A DNA stretch of 64,000 bases from Apodemus sylvaticus (GCF_947179515.1 NC_067491.1:11776027-11840026); one strand, 5' to 3'; shown: positions 21,123 through 33,190, numbered from the stretch's first letter. A program made the numbers and translations. The notes: generated by a model not told the origin, from the letters alone.

Positions 21123-21654
21123 AACTACTTTTTCTCTATATCTCTGGAAAAGCTGGGTCTAATACTCTTGTGTAGTGATTTAAAGCAAGCATTTTAAGTT
21201 ACAAGTTATTTACATGTTGAGTTTCCCTTGTTCCTCTGATGATCACATTGACTAGAGAGTGGACAACTTTGCCACATGATAAAAATATTCCCTGGGCTTT
21301 CTCCCCAGAGGTTTGAAGTCAGTCCTAATAATTGCCTTTATTTAACGTCTCAGTAGTTCATGCTTGTTGCTTCTCTAGACATGACATTATCATTAACACT
21401 AAAGATTTGGGTAATGACTCTTTTCATACAGCTTGTCAGGCGGGTGTGAGCCCTTACTTTGGGACCACATTACAAAGCACCTAAGAGGCAAACCATAGTG
21501 TCCTACAACCAAATAGTTTACCTCAACAGAAAACAAAGAACATGCCATTGTTATCGCCGTAGGAAGGGTGAACAGCTTTTTATCTTGTAATGTGTATGAT
21601 CGCTTCTTGTGATAAGAGAAGGATTTTTTTCAAAGGGCTGTGAGACAGACAGTG

Positions 21655-21745
21655 TGGGCAGGAATGAAAGTGCACACCTTTAATTCCAGCCCTCAAGAGG
21701 CAGAGGCAGGTGAATCCCTGGGAGCTCAAGGCCAGCTTGCAGAAA
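21655..21745 (+). mobile_element. Old B1 fragment
   Basis: CACACCTTTAATTCCAGCCC and GAGCTCAAGGCCAGCTTGC. Confidence 0.65.
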
Positions 21746-22329
21746 CATATTTCAGATGATACCTTTGAATTATCTGAAAGTGAAAACTAGATGCTGGAAG
21801 AGATTCTGTCCCTAGCCACACAGAGGTGCACAACATAAATTCTCCACCGTTCAAGATCATTTGCAAAGTTTCTAGGAATTACGATTCCATTAAATTTAAA
21901 TGCCTTTCTCTTTCCATGTTTCCATGTTCCTGACCCTGTTGAAAAAGAGCCAAGAAAAGGGTGTGTGTGGGCGGGTCGAGAATGCATCTGAGGCCACCAA
22001 CACCAGTTAGCTATCCTAATTAGTGTGACAAGAGACCAGTGATTAACCAGGGATTTCATAACCCTGCTAATGATGCCTGGTACAAACAGTTTCCATGCTG
22101 TAGCTATCCAGGAGCAGGGCTGCTGGACCGTTAAAGGGGAAAACATTGCACGCCTTCCTTCTGCGGTGTAGCTGTCTGATACTCAGGAAGGCTCTCACTC
22201 TGGCTTGGACTGACGATGAGCGGACAGTCGATGGCCACTCTACTTGGACACCTAAAGAAGGGCTTCTCCACGGGCACCTCAGGCCTTCATCTCCCACCTT
22301 TCCTTCGACACTAAGGATGCAATCCTTTT

Positions 22330-22512
22330 GTTTATTTATTCAATGTGTATATGTGTTTTGCCTATGTGTAGGCGTGTGCACCACCTCTGTGCCTGATGCC
22401 CATGGAGGTCAGGAGAGGATGTTGGGTCTGGAGTGACAGATGGCTGCGAGCCACTGATGGGTGCTGGGGACTGAACCCCAGGTCCTCCATAAGCCCAGAG
22501 AGTATTTTCAAC
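22330..22512 (-). mobile_element. B3 SINE
   Basis: Antisense; GGGTGCTGGGGACTGAACCCC with a degenerate head. Confidence 0.65.
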
Positions 22513-22567
22513 TACAAACCTGAGCTATCCAGCAAACACAATCTCAAAGCAAAGAAAGAAGCCCAGT

Positions 22568-22766
22568 GCCGGGCGGTGGTGGCGCATGCCTGTAATCCCA
22601 GCACTCTGGGAGGCAGAGGCAGGCGCATTTCTGAGTTCTAGGTCAGCCTGGTCTACAGAGTGAGTTCCAGGACAGCCAGGGCTATTCAGAGAAACCCTGT
22701 CTCCAAAAAAAAAAAAAAACCAAATCCAAAAACAAAAACAAAAACAAACAAACAAAAAAAAAACCC
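22568..22766 (+). mobile_element. B1 SINE
   Basis: Full-length sense copy, GCCGGGCGGTGGTGGCGCATG, long A-rich tail. Confidence 0.93.
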
Positions 22767-23491
22767 ACAACGAAGCAAGGAAAGGAGCCTAGGACCCTAC
22801 ATGTTTATTTATATATATATATGGTCACTTCATGTATCTAACTTGGTTCCTCATCTTTATGTTCCCAGGTAACGTCCGACGACACCAGCCTGCCATCAGC
22901 AAGAATCCTGTTTGGTTAAATTAGCCTGAGTGCCCATGACTTCAGTGCTGCCTCTGAGTAGTTTTTCTGTCCAGTGACCCAAACCTGCTTCTTGGCTATC
23001 AGTCCTACTTGCCTACAAGTCCAGAATTAATCCCAGTCCTAGATGCTATGGAGTCTATTTCAAAGTTCCTAGACACAACCTGCTTTTATCTCCTTACCTT
23101 CTGCCAGGGACAGGTCATCAGCAATGTTTGTCCTTTGTTTTTCTAGTCCTTTGCTTAGACAGGTGCTTGTCTTGAGCTTGCAAATCTCCTGTCTCACCAG
23201 TTCAGGTGCTAAGGTCATGGGTATGTGCCACCACAGGGTTCAATAAGTATTCTTGATAAACAAATGCTGTTAAATGACCAACCTTTCCTAGTAGGAGCCT
23301 TTTCAAGGCTCAAAGGTTGGCCAGTGGATAGTCCAGAATCCAGGTTCCAAACCTGTTTACCCTCAATACTTCTTCACCAGAATTGGGGTTTTGTTTTTAA
23401 TCTATGGGTATCAAAATGCAGAGAAGCCTTGTCTCGGAAAAAAAACAAAACAAAACAAACAAACAAAAACCCTATGCAATGTCGTACATAC

Positions 23492-23651
23492 CTTTTTTGT
23501 TAGCATTGCTATGGTGAGCTGGAAATAGGAATTTCCCAACACCTTTCGATTTTCTGCGTTCCTTTTTCAAGATCGTTGAAGAATAGACAATCCGAATGTG
23601 TTGGTTGATCTCTCTGTCTGGTGAACTCAGAAATTCTGGGTAGTCGTCAAT
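23492..23651 (-). CDS. C12orf56: C12orf56 orthologue, coding exon 2 (160 nt)
   Basis: The acceptor is CTTTTTCAG|ATT (exon from 23651) and the donor is AAAAAAG|GTATGT (exon ends 23492). It encodes 53 codons, starting IDDYPEFLSSPDREINQHIR and ending HHSNANKK, plus the first base (G) of the next codon. It continues directly from AIDL of exon 1, as in the human protein. The first ~25 residues look like two more strands of the predicted N-terminal beta-rich domain; the rest is a basic stretch (KKERRKSKG). In frame with the flanking intron it would read on into GMYDIA, which is not coding. Because 160 is not a multiple of three, skipping this exon would shift the frame. Confidence 0.94.
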
Positions 23652-23737
23652 CTGAAAAAGAAAACTGACTTGTTGGACACAGAAATCACTCATTTTGAGA
23701 CAATAATTCCCACACAACAAAGGACAAGCTTACTGTT

Positions 23738-24060
23738 ACAGTTTGAATACGGTTGGCCTGGGGAGTGGCACTATTAGAAGGTGTGGGCTTGTTGGAGTAA
23801 GTGTGTCTCTGTGGGTGTGGGCTATAAGACCCTCATCCCAGCTGCCTGGAAGTCAGTACTCTGCTAGCAGTCTTCAGATGAGGATATGAAACCCTAAGTT
23901 CCTCCTGCACCATGCCTGCCTGGATGCTGCCATGCTCCTGCCTTGATGATAATGGGCTGAACCCCTGAACCTGTAAGCCAGCCCCAATTAAATGCTATCC
24001 TTTATAAGACTTGCTTTGGTCATGGTGTCTGTTCACAGCAGTGAAACCCTAACTAAGACA
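23738..24060 (+). mobile_element. TTTGAATATGC-family element
   Basis: AGTTTGAATACGGTTGGCC to GAAACCCTAACTAAGACA, uninterrupted, 87 bp from exon 2. Confidence 0.82.
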
Positions 24061-24333
24061 TTTACCCTGAATTGATTTCATGTTCTCCATGGGACGCCTT
24101 TCCTCTTCTTGTTCCCCATTCCCTCCTTCTATTCTGCTTAGAAAGGTCACTTTGTCCTCTAAGACTAACCTTTCACTTCCTCAGTGGAAGTACCCAAGCA
24201 TTTTCTTGTCAGAGTTCTACTCCCTCTTCTGGACTCCTGTAACATTCCATTTAGTAGATTTCATTTCATATTAGTAGAATGCATAAATTCTAGTTAGTAG
24301 TTTTTCACATTTCATCATAAATATTTGGTTATG

Positions 24334-24505
24334 GGTACTGGAGAAATGGCTCAGAGGTTAAGAGCACTGACTGCTCTTCCAGAGGTCCTGAGTTCAAATC
24401 CCAGCAACCACATGGTGGCTCACAACCATTTGATGCCCTCTTCTGATGTGTCTGAAGACAGCAACCATGTACTCATATACATTAGATAAATTATTTTAAA
24501 AATAA
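24334..24505 (+). mobile_element. B2 SINE with 17-bp target duplication
   Basis: ATAAATATTTGGTTATG is present at 24317-24333 and 24506-24522, identical, indicating a fairly recent insertion. Confidence 0.95.
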
Positions 24506-25306
24506 ATAAATATTTGGTTATGACTGTTTTTCTTCTTAACTGCTTGTTTCTCTTTTGAAATTAATGAGATCATAAAAAAAATAGGTCTCATTTTCACTTC
24601 CTGAAATTTTAAAATATTGGTGGGATGCCTATACAAAATGGCCCCCAGTTAATAGAAGTGTTCATGGCAGAGGACTGCAGACAAACTGGACCACATTAGA
24701 GCATCCGTTCATCTAAAGTGACATTAGGAAGCGGAGGTAAGGCTCAGAAAAACCTAAGCTACTCCACATGTGTCAACTTCCTCTCAGGAATTAACACCCT
24801 CTCTGCACAATAAACCTTAACCCTCCCTGCAACAGGGAAAGCAAATAATTAATTACAGCTTAATTAAACACCTATTCAAGAATATTTCTAAGAGAATATA
24901 AAAGATAGGAAAAACCACAATCCCAAAGAATGGAATATACTGATAAAATGTCCAAAATATGGAGACATCTAAGTAGATTTCCTCCAAAATGTCTTGTGCC
25001 AGCAATTACATACATTACGCCATCCAGAGCTTAACCTAAAGTAGAAGCTATTTTTAAGTTTGGAACTTGGCAGATCTACCCAGTGTGTAATTTAAAAGCT
25101 CACTGTATCCCTACCAGTTGTGTTTTTTTTTTCCTTCCATTATACTCTTCCTGGGCTTCAGAGTAGCAATCCCTAAGGAAGCTATTTTTTGAAATCTCTG
25201 AAAATTGCTAGCATAAACTGATCCACTCACATATTCCAAAAAGGATCTCTAGTTTTGTGAATGGGGGTGTGCCTGTTGAAACGTAGATGAACCCCTCAGA
25301 CTATTT

Positions 25307-25501
25307 CTTTTTTTTTTTTTTTTAAGATTTATTTGTTTTTATGTATGTGAGTACATGATAGCTGTCTTCAGACACACCAGAAAGAGGGCATCCGATCCCA
25401 TTACAGCTGGTTGTGAGCCACCATGTGGCTGCTGGGATTTGAACCCAGGACCTCTGGAAGAGCAGCCAGTGCTCTTACCCGCTGAGCCATCTCTCCAGCC
25501 C
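25307..25501 (-). mobile_element. B2 SINE
   Basis: Antisense full-length copy: poly(T), AAGATTTATTTG, and GAGCCATCTCTCCAGCCC at the right. Confidence 0.93.
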
Positions 25502-25759
25502 TATCCTCAGACTATTTCAAGTCATTGCCACATAGCCAAGAACCACAGCTAAGAAAGAGTGAAGGGAAAAACAAGTTCAGGTCTTGGTCCTGCGTAAGGG
25601 ATGCAGATTCTCACCTAGAGTCTTCTAACTAAGCACAGCCTTGGATCTCATCAACAGCAAGAGGCCTGCCTTCGGCTCTGAAGGCCAAAACATTTAATAG
25701 AGAGCTACTGTATGGAGGAGTTTAAAAGGAGTTTTTATTGCTTCTTGACAATTCGTTTT

Positions 25760-25925
25760 TTTTTTTTTAATGAGATGTTGAATCTTATTATGCAGCCTAG
25801 GATGGCCTTGAAATTGTACTCCCTACAAACCAGTCCCTTAAGTAGCTGAAATTACAGGATAAGCCAACAGATATCTATTTTCTAATGTGTTTAATTCAAC
25901 ACATACACACACACACACACACACA
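25760..25925 (-). mobile_element. Old B1-like fragment and (CA)n
   Basis: TGCAGCCTAGGATGGCCTTG is a degenerate B1 core; an 11-unit CA repeat follows at about 25903. Confidence 0.5.
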
Positions 25926-26379
25926 AATCCCCAAACTGAGATAGATAAAATGTAAAGTAGTATTCTGTTTTCAAAGGAATTCAGTGGTGGGATTCAGCCA
26001 CCAAGCTCATACCCACCCATTTTGGCAATCCATGCCCAGGAATCACATAATTTGCTTATCGAGGTAAGTATGTTTTTCCTATTGCAATCCCCTCTCCCTG
26101 CAAACCTTCTAAAGATATCATTTGTAGAGAGATTTCTGTGATTATATCCTCAGTGGTTAAAGAGGCTGGTGCTGAGGTCAGCAGATTTGTGCTTATAAAT
26201 TCCAGCTCAGTTATTTCAAATGCATGACCCATATAACCCCTCCCACCCTCCATCTCATCTTAAGAGGCATAGGATACTGCCTTTCTTATGATGCCACGCC
26301 CAACTGACATTTGTTACCATTGATGACCACTGACTACTCATGAGAACCATTACAATTCTGAGCAATTCTTTTTTCTTTT

Positions 26380-26582
26380 CTTTCTTTCTTTCTTTCTTTT
26401 TTTTTTTTTTTTTTTGGTTTGTTTGTTTTTTGGATTTGTTTTTTTGGAGACAGGGTTTCTCTGTATAGCCCTGGCTGTCCTGGAACTCACTCTGTAGACC
26501 AGGCTGGCCTCGAACTCAGAAATCTGCCTGCCTCTGCCTCCCAGAGTGCTGGGATTACAGGCGTATGCCACCACCACCCGGC
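26380..26582 (-). mobile_element. B1 SINE
   Basis: Antisense full-length copy with TTTC/T tail. GCAATTCTGAGCAATT after it echoes TCTGAGCAATTC before it, the likely target duplication. Confidence 0.93.
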
Positions 26583-27019
26583 AATTCTGAGCAATTTTAT
26601 ACCCAGCACAACACTCATCTCTGATGATGGCAGCAAGGGACACTTGGAAGGGGACAGAGTATCCATTTGTTTCTGTCTCAAGTTAGTATGATATACTATG
26701 AAAAATGCTATTTATCTTACAATACTTCTCAGTCCATTGACTAAACTATTAAGAATCTGTGTATTTATATCATTTAATCTTATTTATATTGACAACTACT
26801 ATTGATTTATCTTACTATTAAGATGCTACTTTCAAAATGCAAGGAGAACATATTCTTGATATGAGCAAGTCAACCCATAATGACCTGATTCCTTCATAAT
26901 GGTTTCATAACCTTGTTTTGGGTTTTTATAAGATTTTAAAATTGGAGAAAAAAATGCCCTTATTTAGCCAATGATTATTTGTTTTCTAATTTGTTTAATT
27001 CATCACATATATTTTCTTT

Positions 27020-27205
27020 TTTAAAAAGATTTATTTATTTATTATGTATCCAGCATTTGCCTGCATATATGGCTGCAGGCCCGAAGAGAGCACCAGGTCT
27101 CATTACAGATGGTTGTGAGCCATCACATGGTTGCTGGAAATTGAACTCAGGACCTCTGGAAGAGCAGCTAGTGCTCTTAACCACTGAGCCATTACTCCAG
27201 TCCCC
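27020..27205 (-). mobile_element. B2 SINE
   Basis: Antisense. CACATATATTTTCTT on both sides is the target duplication. Confidence 0.92.
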
Positions 27206-27857
27206 ACATATATTTTCTTAAGCATCTACAAAAAGCACCAAAATGAGACTGTCCTAATTGAACTATATCACTGGTTTTACCCCCATTGAAGCTTCTCTGA
27301 TTCTCTGCCATTTTGCTTTTTTTTTTCCTTTTAAATCACAGTGGTCATTATGTATTCTGAATTTCATTCTCAGCTATAATTACTTCAAAAACCTGTATCT
27401 TTAGGGTCATTCTACTTCCTCAGGATGTCTTTCTGCTAAGTGTGATTGTACGAATGTGTGCACACATATGTGCATGTGTGTTATTTTTCTGTATTCTTGA
27501 TTTTGTAAACCTTAAAAATGATTGTTTTTTGCTTCCAAATACCAGTTAGGTAGTCTACAACTGAGTCACAACCCTAGCTCTAAAGAGGACACTATTTCAA
27601 GGGTGCTGGTACTATATCCTGAGCTCAGGGCGTGTCTATACTAAGAACGCACTATAATATGGCTTAAGGTTATTCTTGCCATTATTTATAATTGCCAAGG
27701 GATTACAGATTCTAGAAATACTTACTAGAAAGTACATTGTACTCCATAATCTATGGCCTCTCTGTGTCACCTAAGACGTCACACAGTATACTTCTTATAT
27801 TTTTTATTATTTTATTTATTTTTATTTTACTGTAGTCCTTTTGTTGTTATTATTGGT

Positions 27858-28026
27858 TTTTGGCTTTTGGTTTGTTTGCTTGTTTGGGGTATTTTTAGAC
27901 CATTTCTCTGTGTAGCCCTGGCTGTCCTGAAACTCACTCTGTAAACCAGGCTGGCCTCAAACTCAGAGATCTGCCTGCCTCTGTCTCCTGAGAGCTGGGA
28001 TTAAAGGCCTGCATCACCATGGCTGG
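27858..28026 (-). mobile_element. B1 SINE
   Basis: Antisense; TGTAGCCCTGGCTGTCCTG. The phrase ACTACAGTCCTTTT after it matches ACTGTAGTCCTTTT before it, as a target duplication. Confidence 0.88.
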
Positions 28027-28179
28027 TTTACTACAGTCCTTTTTTATTGTATTTATTTTATGGCATTTGTTTTTGTTTTGTTTTATAGAGGTAGTGATGG
28101 CAGCATTTACTCTTGTAACCCAGCACTGGGGAAGGAAGCGTAGACAGGTAAATTCAAGGACAACCTGAATTCTTTTGTT

Positions 28180-28376
28180 TTTTTAAGGTTTATTATATTC
28201 TATGCAAGGTTTATTTATTGTATGTAAGACACTGTAGCTGTCTTCAAACACTCCAGAAGAGGGCGTCAGATCCCATTACAGATGGCTGTGAGCCACTATG
28301 CAGTTGCTGGGAATTGAACTCAGGACCTTCAGAAGAGCAGTCAGTGCTCTTAACAGCTGAGCCATCTCTCCAGCCC
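28180..28376 (-). mobile_element. B2 SINE
   Basis: Antisense, with CCAGAAGAGGGCGTCAGATC (a weak CTCF-like core). Confidence 0.92.
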
Positions 28377-28564
28377 CGGCATTTATTTATGTATTTTTAC
28401 ATACACTAAGACATTCACACATATACATAAAAAAAATAGCTCTTTTGTGGCACCTTCTAAATGGTTGGCTGTGTCAAGATGAAGAATGCAATTTTTTCAC
28501 TCTCTTTAAAGATTATGTTGTCAGAAAAAAAACTTTAAACAAGAAAGATAAGGATCCCAGGACC

Positions 28565-28965
28565 ACTGGGCAGTGGTGGCACACGTCTTTAATCCCAGCA
28601 CTCTGGGAGGCAGAGGCAGGCAGATTTCTGCGTTCGAGGCCAGCCAGAGTGAGTTCAAGGCCAGTCAGGGCTATACAGAGAAACCCTGTCTCCAAAAAGC
28701 AAAACCAAAAAACCAAAAAATAAAAAAAAAGAGGAGGAAGAGGAGGAGGCAACGTCGATGACTGAAGAAGACAGAAGAGGAGGAGGAGGAAGATGGAGGA
28801 AGAGTCAGCGGTGGTGGCAGCAGCAACAGCAGATGTAGTGGCACATCTCTTTAATCCAAGCAGAGGCAGGCAGATCTCTGTGAGTTTGAGGTCAGCCTAG
28901 TCTATAGAGAGAGTTCCAAAATAGCCAGAACTACATAGGGAAACCCTGTCTTGAAAAACCAAAAT
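28565..28965 (+). mobile_element. Two B1 copies around a GGA-rich tract
   Basis: B1 at 28565-28730, GAGGAGGAAGAGGAGG purine tract at 28731-28803, then an older B1 at 28815-28965. Confidence 0.85.
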
Positions 28966-28969
28966 TTGT

Positions 28970-29082
28970 TAAATTAATTATTTATAATATATATTTATTA
29001 TATATATTTTATATATAATACATATTATATATTACCTGCTATATAATATATATATACATATATGTAAACATACAGAGAACAT

Positions 29083-29116
<34 letters not shown>

Positions 29117-29145
29117 AAGAGCAGGAGGAGAAAAGAAAGAGAGAG
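28970..29145. repeat. AT-rich then (GA)n low-complexity DNA
   Basis: TATATAATATATATTTATTA type sequence to 29065, and then AGAGAGAGAGAGAGAG at about 29090-29115. Confidence 0.85.
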
Positions 29146-29689
29146 ATTCCTGAGACAGATACTACTGTGTCTTGATGCTCAGGTCTAAAAGAACTAGCAG
29201 AATCCAATTTTTTCAGTCTCTCTAAAGGAGATTATGTCCACCAATATATTATCAGAAAAATACTTAAACAAGAAAGATAAGGAGCCCAGAGTCAAAACAC
29301 CCAAGCTTGGGCGGCTTGTCTCTCCATGTTCCCCAGCCCAAACAGGGACATAACACTCTGAAGAGACATCAAGAGGGAGGAGCAAAATAAGCTACACTTC
29401 TGGGTAAGAGAGTGAAGGAAGCCAAAGAAAAGCAGGGGGGGGGGGGATGGTTGCCAAGAGACACAGGCTGTCCAGAAAATCAGACCACCACGATAATTAA
29501 ACAAAAGAGAAAGAAAATTGCCAGGAGTTGAATGAAGAGCCCTTATTGCTACAGTTTCAGTCAGCTTCTTCACACCCTTTTTCCTGGCCTCACATTCTCT
29601 GCCTGGAGATTACAACCACTCCTTCCTTCCAGGTGTCTGTCCTTCCCACCTACTATTAGTAAATATAATCCTAAGCCATATACATATTT

Positions 29690-29835
29690 TTTACATTTTT
29701 GTTGTGTTTGAAACAGTATCTTGCTGTCTAGCCCAGGCTGGCCCTGTATTCATACTGGCCTTGAGGTCATGTCAGCCTTCCTGCCTCCATTCCCAAGCAC
29801 TGGGATTATAGACATGTGCTACTTTGCCTGAGTTT
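29690..29835 (-). mobile_element. Old B1
   Basis: Diverged antisense copy with AGCCCAGGCTGGCCCTG. Confidence 0.65.
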
Positions 29836-29902
29836 GACACAATTTAAAATCTTAATTCATTTACTTATTGTTCAGGAAAATGAATGAATGCAGTCCCCCT
29901 GA

Positions 29903-30255
29903 CTTAGTCAGGGTTTCTGTTGCTATGAAGAGATACCATGACCACTGCAACTCTTATAAAGGAAAACATTTAATTGGTGCTGTCTTACAGTTCAGAGGTT
30001 TAGCCTATAATCGTCAGTGGGCATGCAGGTAGACATGGTGATGGAGAGGTAGCCGAGAGTTTCACATCTGGATTGGCAGGCAGCAGTAAGAGACTAAGAT
30101 GCTGGGCCTGGCTTGGTACCTGAGACCTCAAAGCGGAAGCCCAGTGGCACACTTCTTCCAAGGCCACACCCACTCCAGCAAGGACACACCTCCTAATGGT
30201 GTCACTGCCTGAAGGCCTATTGCGGTCATTTTTCGTTCACACCACCATCACAGCC
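29903..30255 (-). mobile_element. TTTGAATATGC-family relative, antisense
   Basis: CTTAGTCAGGGTTTCTGTTG at the left is the complement of the CTAACTAAGACA end; CCACACCCACTCCAGCAAGG marks the other end. The middle differs from the other copies. Confidence 0.7.
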
Positions 30256-30447
30256 CCCTATCAGAGATTCTGCAGCTGAGTTTCCCACATTTTGGGAACT
30301 CATAGGAGCCAGCACACCCTGAGTGTACTGAATACACTTTGCTCTAAGAAAACCACCTTTGTGATAAGTTATTGCAAAGTAAGTACTTTTTGTCTCTCCA
30401 AACAAGACAATTTTTAACTTTGTTTCCTTTTCATTTATTCTTCTTTT

Positions 30448-30762
30448 AAAAGATTTATTTTATTTCTAGTTGTGTGTATTAGTGTGGGGGTGGTTGTGTA
30501 CGAGCACATGAGTACAGATGCCAGCAGAGGGCAGAGAGAAGCGAAGGATCTCCTGAAGCTGGAGTTACAGGTAGTTGTGAGCACCCAACATGGGTGCTGA
30601 GAACCAAACTGGGTTCTCTGCAAGAGCAACAGGTGATCTTAGCCACTGAGCACGCCCCCAGGCCCTGTTAGACGCTGAGCCCTCCATCCAGTCCCTCTGA
30701 GACACTAAATCCCCCCACCCCAGCCCCTCTTAGACACTGAGCCATCTCTCCAGCCCCACTTT
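30448..30762 (-). mobile_element. B3 SINE with tandemly repeated head
   Basis: Antisense copy; the terminal GACACTGAGCC...CCAGCCCC segment is present about four times from 30640 to 30760 with differences. Confidence 0.8.
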
Positions 30763-31124
30763 TATCCCCCTATTTTTGAACTGAAAAGCATCTTAGTTTT
30801 TTAAAATTATTTTCAAGCTAGCATATAAAATGTTCATTATGGCAACTTCACATGTCCAGGGCATTAACCTTTACTCTTATGCTTGCTTAGAGCCTAGGAC
30901 CGGGAGGGCACACAGTCGCAGGGAGAGAAAAAAAAACAGAAGGAAGAGAGGCAAGGGGGATGGAGCCAGGAGACCCTTCCAATAGCTGTGAAAAAGAACG
31001 AAACCTTGCCTAACACACCAGGGTCTCCAGAGCATGCCGAGAGGCGAGCTCCAAGTCCAGAGGAGACAGACAGACAGACAGTGATAGAGGGAGACACCCA
31101 GTGCTTCCTTCAGGGAATCCCTGT

Positions 31125-31545
31125 GCACATGCAGTCCATGCACTCTACACCCATGCACACACACGAACACATACACACACACACACTCACACACATGCAC
31201 ACACAAAACACACACATGCACTCTACACTCATGCACACACAGGAACACATACACATGCACTAACATACATCCACCATGCAGTCATGCATACACACTCACA
31301 CACACGCACACACACATGCACTAACACACACCATGCATAGTCATGCACATACTCACACACATGCCTACACAGGTGCATACACATATACACTCACACACAT
31401 GAACACACATACACATACATACTCACACACATGCACTAACATACACTTACCATGCACACTCATGCATACACATTCACACACATGCACACACAGGTGCACG
31501 CACATACACACTCACACACATGCATGTACATAGACACACTGACAC
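31125..31545. repeat. CA-rich minisatellite, ~420 bp
   Basis: Irregular units such as ACTCACACACATGCACACAC and CATGCACTAACATACA. It is preceded by a short GACA run at about 31065. Confidence 0.95.
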
Positions 31546-31616
31546 ATTTATTTGCATGTAATTTTTTTTGTATTTAGAGGCTTTTCTTTTTGTTTTTGGT
31601 TTTTTTAGTGTATCTA

Positions 31617-31795
31617 CGGGCTAGGGAGATGGCTTAAGAGTATCTGAGGCTCTTGCAGAAGACTGAATTTGGCCCCCTTCACTCACATAGGAAGCTGACC
31701 TCTCACTCCAGCTCCAGGGACTCTGACACCTTCTTCTGGCCTCCCAGGGACCCACCCACATAAATAAAAATAAAAAATAACTGTAAAGAAAAAAC
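31617..31795 (+). mobile_element. B3 SINE
   Basis: GGGCTAGGGAGATGGCTTAAG to CACATAAATAAAAATAAA. Confidence 0.75.
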
Positions 31796-32047
31796 TGTGT
31801 CTAGCCTTACAGAGACTCTAATGACTTGTAGTGCTGTATACACAAGAACAGAACTCTAGAGAATGCCTCCAACAGCAGCTTTTAATGAAACATCAGCACT
31901 TTAGAGAGGCCCAAGCTTTCTAGGAAACTGAGATGGACCGTATCAAACACCTGTTAAGAGCTCAATTGCACATTAACACTTTTTTTCCTAAAAGGAAAAT
32001 GTCACCCTTTCCAACTTTATACCTTTTGCAAAACATGTACAGAATTT

Positions 32048-32214
32048 CTTTTTGTTTTGTTTTTATTTGGTTTTTTTCGACACAGGGTTTCTCTGTATAG
32101 CCCTGACTGTCCTGGAACTCACTCTGTAGACCAGGCTGGCCTCAAACTCAGAAATCCGCCTGTCTCTGCCTCCCAGAGTGCTGGGATTACAGGCGTGCAT
32201 CACCACTGCCTGGC
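32048..32214 (-). mobile_element. B1 SINE
   Basis: Antisense full length, CGACACAGGGTTTCTCTG to CACCACTGCCTGGC. Confidence 0.92.
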
Positions 32215-32414
32215 ATATGTATAGATTTTTGATCTAGCTCTTCATGGCTGCTACCTCCCTCTCTTCCCTATCCCCTCCTTTTTTTTTCCTTTAGAAGATA
32301 AAATGGGATTTTAACAACTTGCTTACAGGCTTGTTTTGTTGTTTTGGTTATTTCTTGTTTGTTGGGGGTTTGGAGTTTTGGTTATCTTGCCTGAAATGTA
32401 ACTATGCCTTACAT

Positions 32415-32665
32415 CAGTGTTTCTAAACCTTCCTAATGCTGCAACCCTTTAATACAGTTCCTCAGGTTGCAGTGACCTCCAAATATAAAATTATTTCATA
32501 GCTACTTGATAACTGTAATTTTGCTACTGTCATAAATCATAATGTAAAATCTTATATGCAGGATATCTGATATGGGACCCCTGGGAAAGGGTCGTTTGAC
32601 CCCCTCAAGGGGTCGAGAATTACGGGTGGATAGACGCACGGGTTGATAACTGTTGTCTTGATTAA
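32415..32665 (+). mobile_element. URR1-like hAT MITE
   Basis: Ends CAGTGTTTCTAAACCTTCC and GGGTTGATAACTGT are degraded inverted repeats of the CAGTGGTTCTCAACC type. The core GACCCCCTCAAGGGGTC is characteristic of this rodent nonautonomous element. Confidence 0.7.
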
Positions 32666-32669
32666 CATA

Positions 32670-33065
32670 AGCCTACCCACACAGTGAACATGAGGGCCAG
32701 CGGTATTAAGGCTAGTTTGCTCTGCGGCTTACAGAAGTCCAGTGACCAAGAACAAAGGTAGAAATGAAACCCGAGACAAGTGAAAGTTAACTAACCAGAA
32801 GACAAGCTTGTAGAGAAAGATGAGAAATCTGAGGACAGCGAAAAGGATGGTAGGAAATAGCAGCCCCAGAAAGAGGACAGCACCATGGTAGAAAAGGGCA
32901 TTCGTTTAGCCTTCATGAACAGGAAGGCTGGTCCCAAGCCACCCCGCAGCGACACAATGTAACTCAGTGACATCCATGACACAAGTCAGAGGGTGACCAC
33001 ACGTAAAACAAGAAATTAGGGAGCATGAAATTCTCAAAGAATAAAAGTATCAAATTCTTAAAAAT
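32670..33065 (+). pseudogene. Possible processed pseudogene, parent not identified
   Basis: One plus-strand frame reads through several stops as a lysine/glutamate-rich protein-like sequence: LVEKDEKSEDSEKDGRK, then MVEKGIRLAFMNRKAGPKPP and a terminal stop at about 32958. It is followed by a UTR-like stretch with GAATAAAAG near 33040 and an A-rich end. The codon pattern and 3' layout suggest a decayed retrocopy. I do not recognise the parent gene, and no target duplication was found. Confidence 0.35.
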
Positions 33066-33075
33066 TAGAAAACTC

Positions 33076-33190
33076 CAACCTGGTGTGGTGGTGCACACCT
33101 GTGCACTTGAGAGAGAGGCAGGCAGATCTCTGGAATTGATGGCCAGCCTACAATAGCAAATCCTACACAGCAAGTTCCAGGGCTAATTAA
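33076..33190 (+). mobile_element. Old B1
   Basis: CCTGGTGTGGTGGTGCACAC head, deleted middle, poor tail. Confidence 0.7.

Larger units (their letters stand above)
16750..23491 (-). other. C12orf56 intron 2
   Basis: From GTATGT at 23491 to the exon 3 acceptor. It holds the nested insertion at 18.3-19.5 kb, a probable LTR-like repeat at 20.2-20.7 kb and scattered SINEs. 21.13-21.65, 21.75-22.3 and 22.77-23.45 kb look unique, with no exon recognised. Confidence 0.8.

Noticed and set aside
31101..31533. His/Thr-rich open frames
   Set aside because: Pure translation of the CA-rich minisatellite.
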